Below are positions 36,574 to 44,760 of a DNA stretch of 64,000 nt, one piece after another. The translations under genes and the position numbers were made by a program. Location: contig NCKC01000001.1 of assembly GCA_002282715.1 (NCBI GenBank), forward strand, positions 45,989 through 109,988, written 5' to 3'. A model generated the notes under the pieces. The model did not search any database. It had not been told where the DNA came from and saw nothing but the letters and a program-made list of their open reading frames with translations. The first letter of the stretch is position 1. Every line of letters begins with the position of its first letter. Source of the DNA: Halothiobacillus sp. 15-55-196 (GTDB lineage: Bacteria; Pseudomonadota; Gammaproteobacteria; Halothiobacillales; Halothiobacillaceae).

Positions 36574-36930
36574 ATGGCCACCGCCCCCAAAACCACAGAC
36601 GACACATTGAGCGCCACCGGCAACGAAGAACTCGCCGCCATCAAGCAAGACATGCATCAACTCAAGGCCGATTTGGCCGAGCTGTTGACTGCCATGAAAA
36701 CACGCGGCCAAAACAAGGCCGAAGCACTCGGGCAGGACGCCATCAATACGCTGCATGATGCAATCGACACCTTGAATCAGCGGGTGAATGCGGCCAAAGA
36801 GGGCGTGAGCGAGAAGACGCGTGCCACCGTCGATCAAGCAGAACAGGTCATCGAACGACATCCGGTCGCCAGCCTGCTTGCTGCCTTCGGCATCGGATTC
36901 GTGCTCGCCAAACTGTTCAGCAAAAACTGA
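36574..36930 (+). CDS. DUF883 family protein (ElaB/YqjD-like)
   Basis: 118-residue protein with a helical, charged N-terminal region (about 15-85, probable coiled coil) and a C-terminal membrane helix (VASLLAAFGIGFVLAKL), the classic ElaB/YqjD layout. YqjD in E. coli is a membrane-anchored ribosome-binding protein of stationary phase. A strong ribosome-binding site (AAAGGAGAG) precedes the ATG. The two following genes resemble yqjE and yqjK, so this is a yqjDEK-like membrane/stationary-phase operon. Confidence 0.88.
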   Translation: MATAPKTTDDTLSATGNEELAAIKQDMHQLKADLAELLTAMKTRGQNKAEALGQDAINTLHDAIDTLNQRVNAAKEGVSEKTRATVDQAEQVIERHPVASLLAAFGIGFVLAKLFSKN

Positions 36931-36936
36931 CATTCA

Positions 36937-37203
36937 ATGCCGGAATTCGTCATCGCCCTGCTCGAACTGCTGGAGGCGGAAGGGCGCGCGTTGAAACGTT
37001 CCGTCCGCCGTGTCAGTTTCGGCCTGGTGTTCCTGCTGACGGCCTCGGCCCTCATCCTCACGGCACTGGGCTTTCTGCTGGCTGCGGGTTACCTCGCCCT
37101 GGCCGCCGCATTAGGCAGCACGCTCGCCGCCCTGATCATGGGTGGCGTCAGCCTGCTGCTGGCGGCAACGCTCGGCTTTATCGCCTATCGCGCCATGCGG
37201 TAA
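36937..37203 (+). CDS. YqjE-like phage-holin-family membrane protein
   Basis: 88 residues with two strong membrane helices (about 27-55 and 58-85) and a basic N-terminus, matching the YqjE/holin_3_6 family that accompanies yqjD. It starts 6 bp after the DUF883 gene. Function is unknown in E. coli as well; membrane partnership with the DUF883 protein is an inference from conserved gene order. Confidence 0.82.
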   Translation: MPEFVIALLELLEAEGRALKRSVRRVSFGLVFLLTASALILTALGFLLAAGYLALAAALGSTLAALIMGGVSLLLAATLGFIAYRAMR

Positions 37204-37222
37204 TCGGATCAGGCTGACGATC

Positions 37223-37492
37223 ATGGCAAACCAATCCGCACCCCGCTCACTGGATGAAGCCAAACAGCATTTGCGCCAATCCTGGCAGGATGCCGTCAAC
37301 GACCCGCTATCAGTCGTGCGCGACACCACGCGTCGCTTGCCTTGGGTGAGTGTGGCCGTCGCCGGTGCCGCTGGTGTTGTGGCCGAACGCGGCATTCCAA
37401 TTGTGTTCCGTACGCTAACAACGACATTGAAAAACCATCCTGAGTTGCTGCTGCTTCTGGCCCGGCAACTCATTTCCGCACGCAGGAAATGA
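37223..37492 (+). CDS. Small YqjK-position protein, function unknown
   Basis: 89-residue basic protein. The ATG at 37223 is chosen because upstream in-frame codons overlap the previous gene and code for unrelated sequence. It has an amphipathic N-terminal half (SLDEAKQHLRQSWQDAVND) and a weakly hydrophobic middle (VSVAVAGAAGVVAERG). No recognised domain. Gene order after YqjD- and YqjE-like genes corresponds to yqjK of E. coli. It overlaps the next gene by 4 nt, so it is translated in the same operon. Confidence 0.7.
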   Translation: MANQSAPRSLDEAKQHLRQSWQDAVNDPLSVVRDTTRRLPWVSVAVAGAAGVVAERGIPIVFRTLTTTLKNHPELLLLLARQLISARRK

Positions 37493-38733
37493 CCGAATTC
37501 GATGTGATCGTGATCGGTGCGGGCGCCGCCGGCATGATGTGCGCGGCCCAGGCGGGCCAACGAGGTAGATGCGTTCTGTTGATCGATCACGCTGTGAAAA
37601 TCGGCGAGCGCATCCGCATCTCCGGCGGTGGCCGCTGCAACTTCACGAACAAGGACGTCAAACCGGAAAACTTCCTGTCGCAGAATCCGCATTTTGTCCG
37701 TTCCGCGCTGGCCCAATTCAGCGCGCAGGATTTCATCCGAATGGTCGAACGCCACGGCATCGCCTATCACGAAAAAACGCTTGGCCAACTGTTCTGCGAC
37801 GATTCCGCCACCCGGATCATCGACATGCTCAAGGCCGAATGCGCGCAAGGTGGCGTGACCTGGGCACACCCCTGCGCCGTTACACAAATCAAGAAAACAA
37901 CCGATAACCGCTTCGGAGTTGAAACCGATCAAGGGCCATTTACAAGTCAATCGCTGGTGATTGCCACCGGAGGATTGGCTATTCCCAAACTCGGGGCAAC
38001 GCCCTTCGGTTATCGATTGGCCGAACAGTTCGGTCTGCCGGTCATTGCGCCCCACCCCGCGCTGGTACCCCTCGCCCTCGCGCCGACCGATGGCGAACCA
38101 CTGCAGGCTTTCTCGGGTAACTCACTCGATGTTATCGCCGGATGCTCGAATTTGACACCCGGCAAAGGGCACAAGAACGCCAACAAATCCGGCCAACACC
38201 CTCGCTTCCGGGAAAACATGCTGTTCACCCACCGCGGGCTTTCCGGCCCCGCCATTTTGCAGGTATCGAGCTACTGGCAAAGTCAGCAGTACTCGGCAGA
38301 AAAGAAGCAGCCCATCCGCCTGAATCTGCTGCCGGATTTGAACATTTCGTCCTGGCTACAGGAAAACCGATCGAGCAAACGCAGCCTCGCGCAATGTCTG
38401 GCCGATTACTGGCCCAAACGCATCGCGCAGGAATGGTCGGCCGCACGGGGCTGGACAAAACCATTGGCCGAACACAGCAACAAGGACATTACCGCCATGG
38501 GCCAAGCCCTTTCGGCCTGGGAGATCATGCCTTCCGGCACCTTGGGTTATGCCAAGGCAGAAGTCACCCTCGGTGGCGTAGACGCGCGCGCCCTGTCATC
38601 CAGCACCATGGAAGCCAAGGACGTGCCGGGCCTGTACTTCATCGGCGAAGTCGTGGATGTTACCGGTTGGCTGGGCGGCTACAACTTCCAGTGGGCCTGG
38701 TCATCGGGCTGGGTCGCCGGGCAGGCGGTCTGA
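37489..38733 (+). CDS. BaiN/RdsA-family (YhiN-like) FAD-dependent oxidoreductase
   Basis: 414-residue flavoprotein of the HI0933/YhiN family. The FAD dinucleotide-binding motif DVIVIGAGAAGMMCAAQAG is at the N-terminus. The family-typical ISGGGRCNFTN follows near 44-54, with LVIATGGLAIPKLG near 155-168. The C-terminal FAD segment is GLYFIGEVVDVTGWLGGYNFQWAWSSG (shown here only to mark it as intact). The reaction is not established for most members. It is translationally coupled to the preceding small gene and is followed by a hairpin that may end the operon. Confidence 0.88.
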   Translation: MTEFDVIVIGAGAAGMMCAAQAGQRGRCVLLIDHAVKIGERIRISGGGRCNFTNKDVKPENFLSQNPHFVRSALAQFSAQDFIRMVERHGIAYHEKTLGQLFCDDSATRIIDMLKAECAQGGVTWAHPCAVTQIKKTTDNRFGVETDQGPFTSQSLVIATGGLAIPKLGATPFGYRLAEQFGLPVIAPHPALVPLALAPTDGEPLQAFSGNSLDVIAGCSNLTPGKGHKNANKSGQHPRFRENMLFTHRGLSGPAILQVSSYWQSQQYSAEKKQPIRLNLLPDLNISSWLQENRSSKRSLAQCLADYWPKRIAQEWSAARGWTKPLAEHSNKDITAMGQALSAWEIMPSGTLGYAKAEVTLGGVDARALSSSTMEAKDVPGLYFIGEVVDVTGWLGGYNFQWAWSSGWVAGQAV

Positions 38734-38859
38734 GGACATCTCCGACTCAGTCCGCAGAATCCATTGACTCAAGGTAGACCTGCACAACTCACGCCGAGCT
38801 CCGCTACCGTGTTGCAGCGGTACGAATCACAACCAATTGAATTCGTTTATTTGTGGGTA

Positions 38860-39010
38860 CCTCGAAAAACCCCATCCTTGGGATTTTTCGAGGACGTTCG
38901 TCGCGGGGAACCCGCGACAAACTCACGCTATTTCAATCGCTTACGCGATTGCGCGGCACCACGTCCATGTGGTGCATGGGCACCTCGAAAAACCTTTCGA
39001 GGTGCCCATG
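38860..39010. repeat. Array of five consecutive hairpins containing the GGGCACCTCGAAAAA core
   Basis: In 151 bp five inverted repeats follow one another with almost no spacer. 38860-38893: CCTCGAAAAACCCCA/TGGGATTTTTCGAGG, 14 of 15 paired. 38900-38918: GTCGCGGG/CCCGCGAC, perfect. 38935-38950: AATCGC/GCGATT, perfect. 38957-38974: CACCAC/GTGGTG, perfect. 38975-39010: CATGGGCACCTCGAAA/TTTCGAGGTGCCCATG, a perfect 16-bp stem with a 4-nt AACC loop. The first and last share the same core. The array fills much of the 372-bp gap between the flavoprotein and psiE genes; the remainder (38734-38859 and 39011-39105) shows nothing else. Confidence 0.75.
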
Positions 39011-39105
39011 TGTTATCCGGTAGCTATTGAATTTCTGACGGGCATGCCTTAATTTTTGCAGTGATTGAACATGATTTAGATGAGATCTTGAGGATCGAAG
39101 ATACC

Positions 39106-39633
39106 ATGAACATGATCAGCAATCGCAAGGAACCCCGGCAGATCGACATCCGTAAATATTGGTCGGTCATGAATCTTGCCGAGCGGTTCGAACAGGTCAT
39201 CGCGACCGTGCTCGGGATAATGATTGCGATCATCATCCTGATGGCACTGTGGGAGCTCATTCGAGATGTCCTGACGAACCTGTTCGTTCAGCACGAGCAG
39301 GTATTGAGCCATCGAGTTTTCCAGTCATTGTTCGGCAGCATAATGACTTTGTTGATCGCGATGGAATTTCAGCACTCAATTATCAAAGTGATCGAACGCC
39401 GCGAACACATCATTCAGACCAAGATCGTGGTGCTCATTGCGCTGCTGGCCTTGACACGAAAATTCATCATCCTGGATTTCTCAGAAGTCCAGCCGATGAT
39501 GCTTCTGGCTCTTTCTGCTGGCATTCTCTCGCTGGGTGTGGTGTTCTGGTTCATAGACAAACGGAAGATCGGAGAGAAAGAACAGTCATCATCGGGCGAG
39601 CCGGCTGATGACATTACGAAACCCCATCCTTGA
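39106..39633 (+). CDS. psiE: Phosphate-starvation-inducible PsiE family membrane protein
   Basis: 175-residue membrane protein with four hydrophobic helices (about 28-50, 66-84, 100-118 and 125-145), matching the PsiE family (for example the first helix region ATVLGIMIAIIILMALWEL). Its function is unknown; the E. coli gene responds to phosphate limitation. The ATG at 39106 is preceded by GAGG at good spacing; an upstream GTG adds 15 residues without a ribosome-binding site. No Pho box was seen. It stands alone after the hairpin array. Confidence 0.82.
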   Translation: MNMISNRKEPRQIDIRKYWSVMNLAERFEQVIATVLGIMIAIIILMALWELIRDVLTNLFVQHEQVLSHRVFQSLFGSIMTLLIAMEFQHSIIKVIERREHIIQTKIVVLIALLALTRKFIILDFSEVQPMMLLALSAGILSLGVVFWFIDKRKIGEKEQSSSGEPADDITKPHP

Positions 39634-39683
39634 AAGCGCCACCAAGCATCCAGACGAATCGGCTGAAGATCGAGCGATTCAGA

Positions 39684-40268
39684 TCACCCCTTGAAGGCAT
39701 CCTTAGAAGCCAGGTACGCGACTTCCGCCGGGGTGCTTTCCCGCCCTAAAATCGCGTTACGATGCGGGAATCGGCCTTACTTTCGCACGATCTCCCGATG
39801 GTGTTCCGCAAACTTGATGTTGCCCGTCAGCCCGTACCGGCGGAACAGCGAGACAGACAAGTCCTGCTCTTCGAGCTTCTCACTGTGCATCAACGGCATG
39901 AACAAAAAGCTCAACCGGTCTTTGCTCAACTGCTTGTCGAACCCCTTTTTCAAGGCGTTCAACGTGACCTCAATGGCTTTTCGTTCCGTACAAAAACTCT
40001 CCGGCTTGCCTCGAAACATATTGAGTGGAAACTGATCCAGCACAATCACCAATGCCAGCGCCCCCTCGGGCGAATCCTGCCAGTGATCCAGATCCCCTGC
40101 CGCCGCACGTTCCCACAAAGACTGGTACTTCTCCCGTATCTCCGCATCCAATGCCGGTGTCGAAGCGAACCAGTGCTTCTGCATAAACTCGGAATACCAG
40201 TAATCAAGAATGTCGGTAGGTTTAATAGTTTCTGTACTCAGAAAGACCTCCTTATTACAAGGCTTCAT
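39684..40268 (-). pseudogene. DUF924 family protein gene interrupted by an in-frame TAA
   Basis: The first 163 codons (40268 to 39780) encode a DUF924 protein (for example ILDYWYSEF, LVIVLDQFPLNMFRGKP, LFMPLMHSE). It ends at a TAA right after HHREIVRK. Reading on in the same frame gives 30 more residues, beginning GRFPHRNAILGRESTPAEV and ending at TGA (39684-39686). That segment is the conserved C-terminal signature of the family, normally joined directly to HREI. So one codon, usually an aromatic or similar residue, has become a stop. Either the gene is inactive, or a truncated product is made, or the base is a sequencing error. The function of DUF924 is unknown. Confidence 0.8.
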
Positions 40269-40332
40269 CAGGGGTAAAGAATAATTTAACTTTTACCAAA
40301 AACATTAGTTAAAACTATCATGAAATATAGTT

Positions 40333-41247
40333 CTAGTATTTATTTGATAGAGATCTACAAATCCCTTTTGGATATCTTTCTGATGCTCGAACAAATACTG
40401 CGTTTGCAAGGCTAATTATAAACATATTATTAGCCAGCAAATTTTCTGGAGTGCTGGCACTAGAAATAGGTGATAATCCTGTTGCAGCAATTTTCCGCTG
40501 TAGAACTCCTATTGAAGCTGCTGATTTCTGCTCAAATATCCAAGACCCACCTTTGAACTGGTAATTTATTTCACCTCGGATTTCTGGCGGGTTATATTTT
40601 GAAGAAGACCTCACTAGAAAGCGCTTATGTTCAGTCAAGTCCATATCGATTCTTGCATACTCAAAAAGGTCTGTATTCGTTTGTGCGCTAAGTTTTTCGA
40701 CGAGTTCCACCCATAGTTTCCATGCGTCCTGATGTGAACCACCAGACTTCCTTCTTTTGTTTTTTGTGAGGGTAATAACAGCAGAAGAGGAATCATAATT
40801 CATAACGTAGAGTCCAGTAGGGACACTAAAAGGTAAGTTGGCGTGCCAATGACCACGCTCGATAGATTTAGCACTGCGGCCATCAATGTTTGTCAAGCTT
40901 ACTCCAGTAAGTCGCAGTAAGTAGTGAACACTATAGTAAGCTGAATAATAGTTCTCAATGGCCTGCCATGATGCATTGTTTAATTGATTCTGAGTAGATC
41001 GTTCGTAACTTACCCTAGAAGCAAGAAAGAACTTATTGGCTTCGCCGGAAAGCAGGTGGCAAAGAGCGCTATCATCAAGGATCCGCAACTTAATAGTCAC
41101 TGCATCATCATCTTGTTCAAGTTTATCTGTAGTGAAATCTAACTGGTGAAGCATTTCCACAACACGCGCATGAGAAATCTTTTTTGCAGATAACACTCCC
41201 TCAATCAAAAAGGGATCAAGAAGTCGAATAGTTTTTTTAATATCCAT
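40333..41247 (-). CDS. Unknown protein coupled to a DGQHR gene; possible HEPN-like helical region
   Basis: 304 residues, not recognised by full-length similarity. A helical segment near 90-125 (SWQAIENYYSAYYSVHYLLR) recalls HEPN-type helical bundles, which often have YY and H at these positions. The canonical HEPN RNase motif RxxxxH is not visible, so catalysis is not claimed. The C-terminal part contains charged strands (LTEHKRFLVRSSSKYNPPEI). Its ATG overlaps the stop of the DGQHR gene as TAATG, so the two are translationally coupled. Codon use is clearly more AT-rich than in neighbours, suggesting horizontal acquisition. Confidence 0.6.
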   Translation of the reverse strand: MDIKKTIRLLDPFLIEGVLSAKKISHARVVEMLHQLDFTTDKLEQDDDAVTIKLRILDDSALCHLLSGEANKFFLASRVSYERSTQNQLNNASWQAIENYYSAYYSVHYLLRLTGVSLTNIDGRSAKSIERGHWHANLPFSVPTGLYVMNYDSSSAVITLTKNKRRKSGGSHQDAWKLWVELVEKLSAQTNTDLFEYARIDMDLTEHKRFLVRSSSKYNPPEIRGEINYQFKGGSWIFEQKSAASIGVLQRKIAATGLSPISSASTPENLLANNMFIISLANAVFVRASERYPKGICRSLSNKY

Positions 41248-42221
41248 TAAATAGTAAGATTTCGGCGCAGAAGCTTCCTATCAAGAAGCTCTACTGATTT
41301 CAGATAAGCTTTTGAACTAGAAATTTCTTGAAATGATCCTGGCAGAGAACGGGCTAGATATCTTTTGTGCTCACTAATTTTCTCAATATCTTCAATATTA
41401 CCATCCGATATCATACTAATGATTGCACGTGAGTGCGCAATAAGCGTTTTGAACAAAGTCGCTTTTGTTATTGCTGAGGAAAGATCAAACTGATTATCTT
41501 CTGAAATATCATCCGCCGCTATTAAAAAATTATTTATAATTCTATACAAACGATCTGTATTTGATATATTAAACTCTTTCAGCATTGGCTTCATCGAGTC
41601 ATAAAAAGTAACCTTCGATATCTTTCCGCGCTGCTTGTCGATCCTACTCAGCTTGTTATATAGGTAACTGTCAGATTTCGTCTCAAAATTCGTGAACAAC
41701 TCATCAAGCAAGCGCTCATCGTCTGACTCTCTTTCTGCCAGTCGTTTAATATCCAACAGCAGTTCTTTGGGAACCGGTTTTTGAAGAGTATTTATATCAA
41801 TAAATATTCTGGCCTCTTGGGTTGTGCTTAGTCCACTATAAATAATGACGGGCACGCGGTACTTCATGTCTTCATTCAGTAGCTTCGTGAATCCGTATAC
41901 ACGATGTTGTCCATCTAGAATTAGAAAGGAGCCCGGCACCTCATTGAAGGTAACAGTCTTGTTTTTTGAGCTATAAATGAACTCAGCATCCGGTTGTGCG
42001 GACAATATTATGCTTGAAGGGATGGTTCCTCCACTTCGAATGTACTCGGCAATTGACAAAGCCCTACCTTCATCCAAGGTACGCTGGAATCCTTTATCCC
42101 GATCTTCTTCTCTTGGGTTCGTTGAGCATGTCCTTGCGATTAGCTCAATTTCCATAGTTCCAGAGTAGAATTTATGTTCACCTTGGGTAATCAAAGTTAC
42201 CGAAATATTTTGTGTTGCCAT
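41247..42221 (-). CDS. DGQHR-domain protein (DndB/DpdB-like, ParB-related)
   Basis: 324 residues. The defining motif LDGQHRVYG is at 102-110. It is followed by the family-typical FIDINTLQKPVPKEL and preceded by KGFQRTLDEGRALSIAEYIR, as in DndB and DpdB-type ParB-superfamily proteins linked to DNA phosphorothioation or deazaguanine modification islands. No dnd, dpd or restriction genes are nearby, so the modification role is not established. The N-terminal region (VTLITQGEHKFYSGTMEI) looks like the usual lead strand. Just before the ATG (minus strand) lies a small AAGAG-a-CTCTT palindrome (42223-42233 region). AT-rich composition and lack of relation to the flanks suggest a transferred two-gene unit. 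Confidence 0.8.
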   Translation of the reverse strand: MATQNISVTLITQGEHKFYSGTMEIELIARTCSTNPREEDRDKGFQRTLDEGRALSIAEYIRSGGTIPSSIILSAQPDAEFIYSSKNKTVTFNEVPGSFLILDGQHRVYGFTKLLNEDMKYRVPVIIYSGLSTTQEARIFIDINTLQKPVPKELLLDIKRLAERESDDERLLDELFTNFETKSDSYLYNKLSRIDKQRGKISKVTFYDSMKPMLKEFNISNTDRLYRIINNFLIAADDISEDNQFDLSSAITKATLFKTLIAHSRAIISMISDGNIEDIEKISEHKRYLARSLPGSFQEISSSKAYLKSVELLDRKLLRRNLTI

Positions 42222-42382
42222 AAGAGACTCTTTTTTGTTGAGATAAATAATTCTACAGATGCAAAATATAACTGCATAAACACTGACTCTGTTCGTGGCT
42301 CATATTAAGGTATCCCCTCATTTGTAGTATTTCGGTTTCCACCTCGTTTTAACAGAGTGGTTCAAGCTGACCGTTTAGACGA

Positions 42383-44752
42383 TCAAACTTCCCCCTCATC
42401 AAGCCGCATGGACAGTGCTTTCAAGAGGCTCAGTAGCGAGGTCTTGACCGGTTCGGTGAAGCGCAGTTCGTCTTCGCCGAATACGATCAGGGCGCGTACG
42501 GGGTCACCTTCGTTTACTGCGGGGATCGGGACGATGGCTAAAGCGCCGACCGGGTACTGCTTCAACTGCTCGATCAGCTCGTTCTGGAGTGTGCCGCTGA
42601 TACTGGTGTTGCGGGCGTGGTCGTCGATGAACATGGGAGTCTGGGCGACCAGTACGCGGTCGATCAGGCCCATTTGTGCGACTTGATTGGCGATTTCACG
42701 GACGGGGGCGGTGCAGCCTACGCATTCGTAGGATACATGTTCCTGCTGTTCGAGCTGCGGGCCGGTCAGTTCGGATGAGCTCGACCAGACCTCCGGCCAG
42801 TGGGTGTACAGGCATATGGCGAGCAGGCTGCTTTGCTCGATGACCTGTTCGGCCAGCTGGGTGAGTGGACTGACCTCAACCGTGGTTTCGATCTCTGGTT
42901 CTGAAACGGTATCGGTTGTGCTGCCGGGCATCGGCATCGCTATGGGCGGTTTTGTTTGTGGCTGAGAGAACATGGCAGTCAGGCGGCAAAAATCTCGCTC
43001 GGCCTTGAGTTCGTTTGCCTGCTCAACACGATCGCCCAGGCTTTCGGCGGCAACGATGAGCCCTTCTGCGTCATGGCGACTCGATTTGAGCGCACGGATA
43101 TGAAAGCGCATCCAGGACTGGCTCGATTCGCCGGTCTGCACTCTGCGTAGCAGGCTGACCTCATCACGCAAACCGGTCTGGATATCTTCCAGCAGTTTGG
43201 GATCGCCCGACGTCAGATTCTCGACGGTGTTGAGCCCGGTTACCGGTGAGATCACATCCAGAAATCGCCGTCCCTGCAACGATTCCTGGCTTTCGTGGAA
43301 TAATTGCATCCATCTTTGATTGACCATTCTGATGTGCCAATCGGTGGGATTGACAATGGCTAACCCCATCGCCGGCATGTTATCCCACAACTGGGCCAAT
43401 TGATCGCGCTCGCGTCGCAGACCGGCCAGCACTTTTGCTCGCTGCAACCGCATGATGCGCCAGAACAGAAACAAGGCGATCAAAAGGGTAAACACGCCGA
43501 TCAGGGAAGCCGTGGCAAGCCATTGGCGCGTCTTGCGCAGCGGATCGAGCACGATATCCTGCGTGGTGGCGGCCCAGAGCAGGCCATTGATCTGCGGGAT
43601 CTGTGTACTGGCGTAGAGCAGCGTATGCTCCTGACAATCGATCTGCCCGCTGGCGCTGCTCTTCAATACGTCCGCATCCGGCGGGTACGGGCTCAAACGC
43701 GCCTGAAGGGAGAGGAATGCAGGAGACTTGCGGAAACAGTCGAGGTCACTTGCACTCACCGGTTCAACACGTGAACTCATCTGCGGTTCGCTCAATGGCG
43801 AAAAATCTTCAATCAGCGGGGTGGTCGTCCAGGATTTAGCGGAATCATTCCCCTGTGCCAGCAGGAGCAGGGTGCGCACCGCGTTCTCAACCCGCAGGGG
43901 TTCTCCGGCTGGCATGGACTGCACCAGTGCGCTTTCGTTGAGCACAGCAGCCAGCACGATGTACCACGGGCCGCCACTCACCTCAGACTGGCTCAGATAA
44001 ACAGGCAACACCCAGAAACAATCACCGCCGCTCCGCCCCGACGCGAACACACAGGCAAATTGCACTTTGGATGTGGCTGCCGCCCGCTCGAACAGATTAT
44101 CCGGCGTCTTGGCAATCAGGTTTGAGCCGAATTTAAGCTTCTCGACGTGATCGGGATCAAACAGGGAGATGGTATGGAATCGGCCATCCTGAATCAGGGC
44201 AACAAATGAAGGGAAGGTACTGCCGGCGGGCTGGACGGGTTGTGCCTGACTGTTGCGTATCCGATTTGCGAGCGCGTCCGGCTGTGCCGCCAGCTTTTCG
44301 ACGATCTGGGATCGTTCGGTTAACCAGTCGGTAATCAATTTGCTGTGCAGTCGCAACTGCGAAGTCAGTTCGGTTTGCGCCTGATTAAGCAGAACCGGTC
44401 GATATTCGCGCGTGGCATAAGAAACCATGAACAGCTGCGCGAGTAACGTGAACGCAATAAGGATAACCAATGCGCTCCACCATGATTTTGGGTCAGAACC
44501 CCGCGAGTGAGGATCATTCGGCTCGGCCAGAAGAACCTGCTGGTTGCGCTCAAGTAATAAAAACAACAGCCAAGCCGTGACGAGCACAAACACGCCGCCG
44601 ACAACCAAACCGGCGGGCGATATGACCCAGCGCGCGCCGCCCAGGCTGCTGAGCAGCCACTGTATCAACGCGATCCACAATATGGCGACGACAATGTAAG
44701 CCATCGTCCAGCGGAAAGAGCTGTATGCCATAAGCTTGGGCAGACGCGCCAT
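42383..44752 (-). CDS. Membrane sensor protein with PAS and GAF-like domains, no output domain
   Basis: 789 residues. Three N-terminal membrane helices (about 15-36, 46-67, 91-111) are followed by a large periplasmic region of about 300 residues and a fourth helix near 410-432. Then come a PAS-like domain (about 450-560; MPAMGLAIVNPTDWHIRMVN), a linker, and a C-terminal GAF-like domain (about 630-789; YPVGALAIVPIPA, RALIVFGEDELRFTEP). A CxxC-type pair occurs in SYECVGCTAPVRE. No HisKA, HATPase, GGDEF, EAL or HAMP/MCP output is visible, so it must signal through a partner or be a divergent type. It sits 8 bp downstream of gltX. Confidence 0.6.
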   Translation of the reverse strand: MARLPKLMAYSSFRWTMAYIVVAILWIALIQWLLSSLGGARWVISPAGLVVGGVFVLVTAWLLFLLLERNQQVLLAEPNDPHSRGSDPKSWWSALVILIAFTLLAQLFMVSYATREYRPVLLNQAQTELTSQLRLHSKLITDWLTERSQIVEKLAAQPDALANRIRNSQAQPVQPAGSTFPSFVALIQDGRFHTISLFDPDHVEKLKFGSNLIAKTPDNLFERAAATSKVQFACVFASGRSGGDCFWVLPVYLSQSEVSGGPWYIVLAAVLNESALVQSMPAGEPLRVENAVRTLLLLAQGNDSAKSWTTTPLIEDFSPLSEPQMSSRVEPVSASDLDCFRKSPAFLSLQARLSPYPPDADVLKSSASGQIDCQEHTLLYASTQIPQINGLLWAATTQDIVLDPLRKTRQWLATASLIGVFTLLIALFLFWRIMRLQRAKVLAGLRRERDQLAQLWDNMPAMGLAIVNPTDWHIRMVNQRWMQLFHESQESLQGRRFLDVISPVTGLNTVENLTSGDPKLLEDIQTGLRDEVSLLRRVQTGESSQSWMRFHIRALKSSRHDAEGLIVAAESLGDRVEQANELKAERDFCRLTAMFSQPQTKPPIAMPMPGSTTDTVSEPEIETTVEVSPLTQLAEQVIEQSSLLAICLYTHWPEVWSSSSELTGPQLEQQEHVSYECVGCTAPVREIANQVAQMGLIDRVLVAQTPMFIDDHARNTSISGTLQNELIEQLKQYPVGALAIVPIPAVNEGDPVRALIVFGEDELRFTEPVKTSLLSLLKALSMRLDEGEV

Positions 44753-44760
44753 GCCTGCGA

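Noticed and set aside
40258..42360. Attachment-site direct repeats flanking the AT-rich DGQHR unit
   Set aside because: No repeat longer than a few bases is shared by the two borders, and there is no integrase or tRNA gene.
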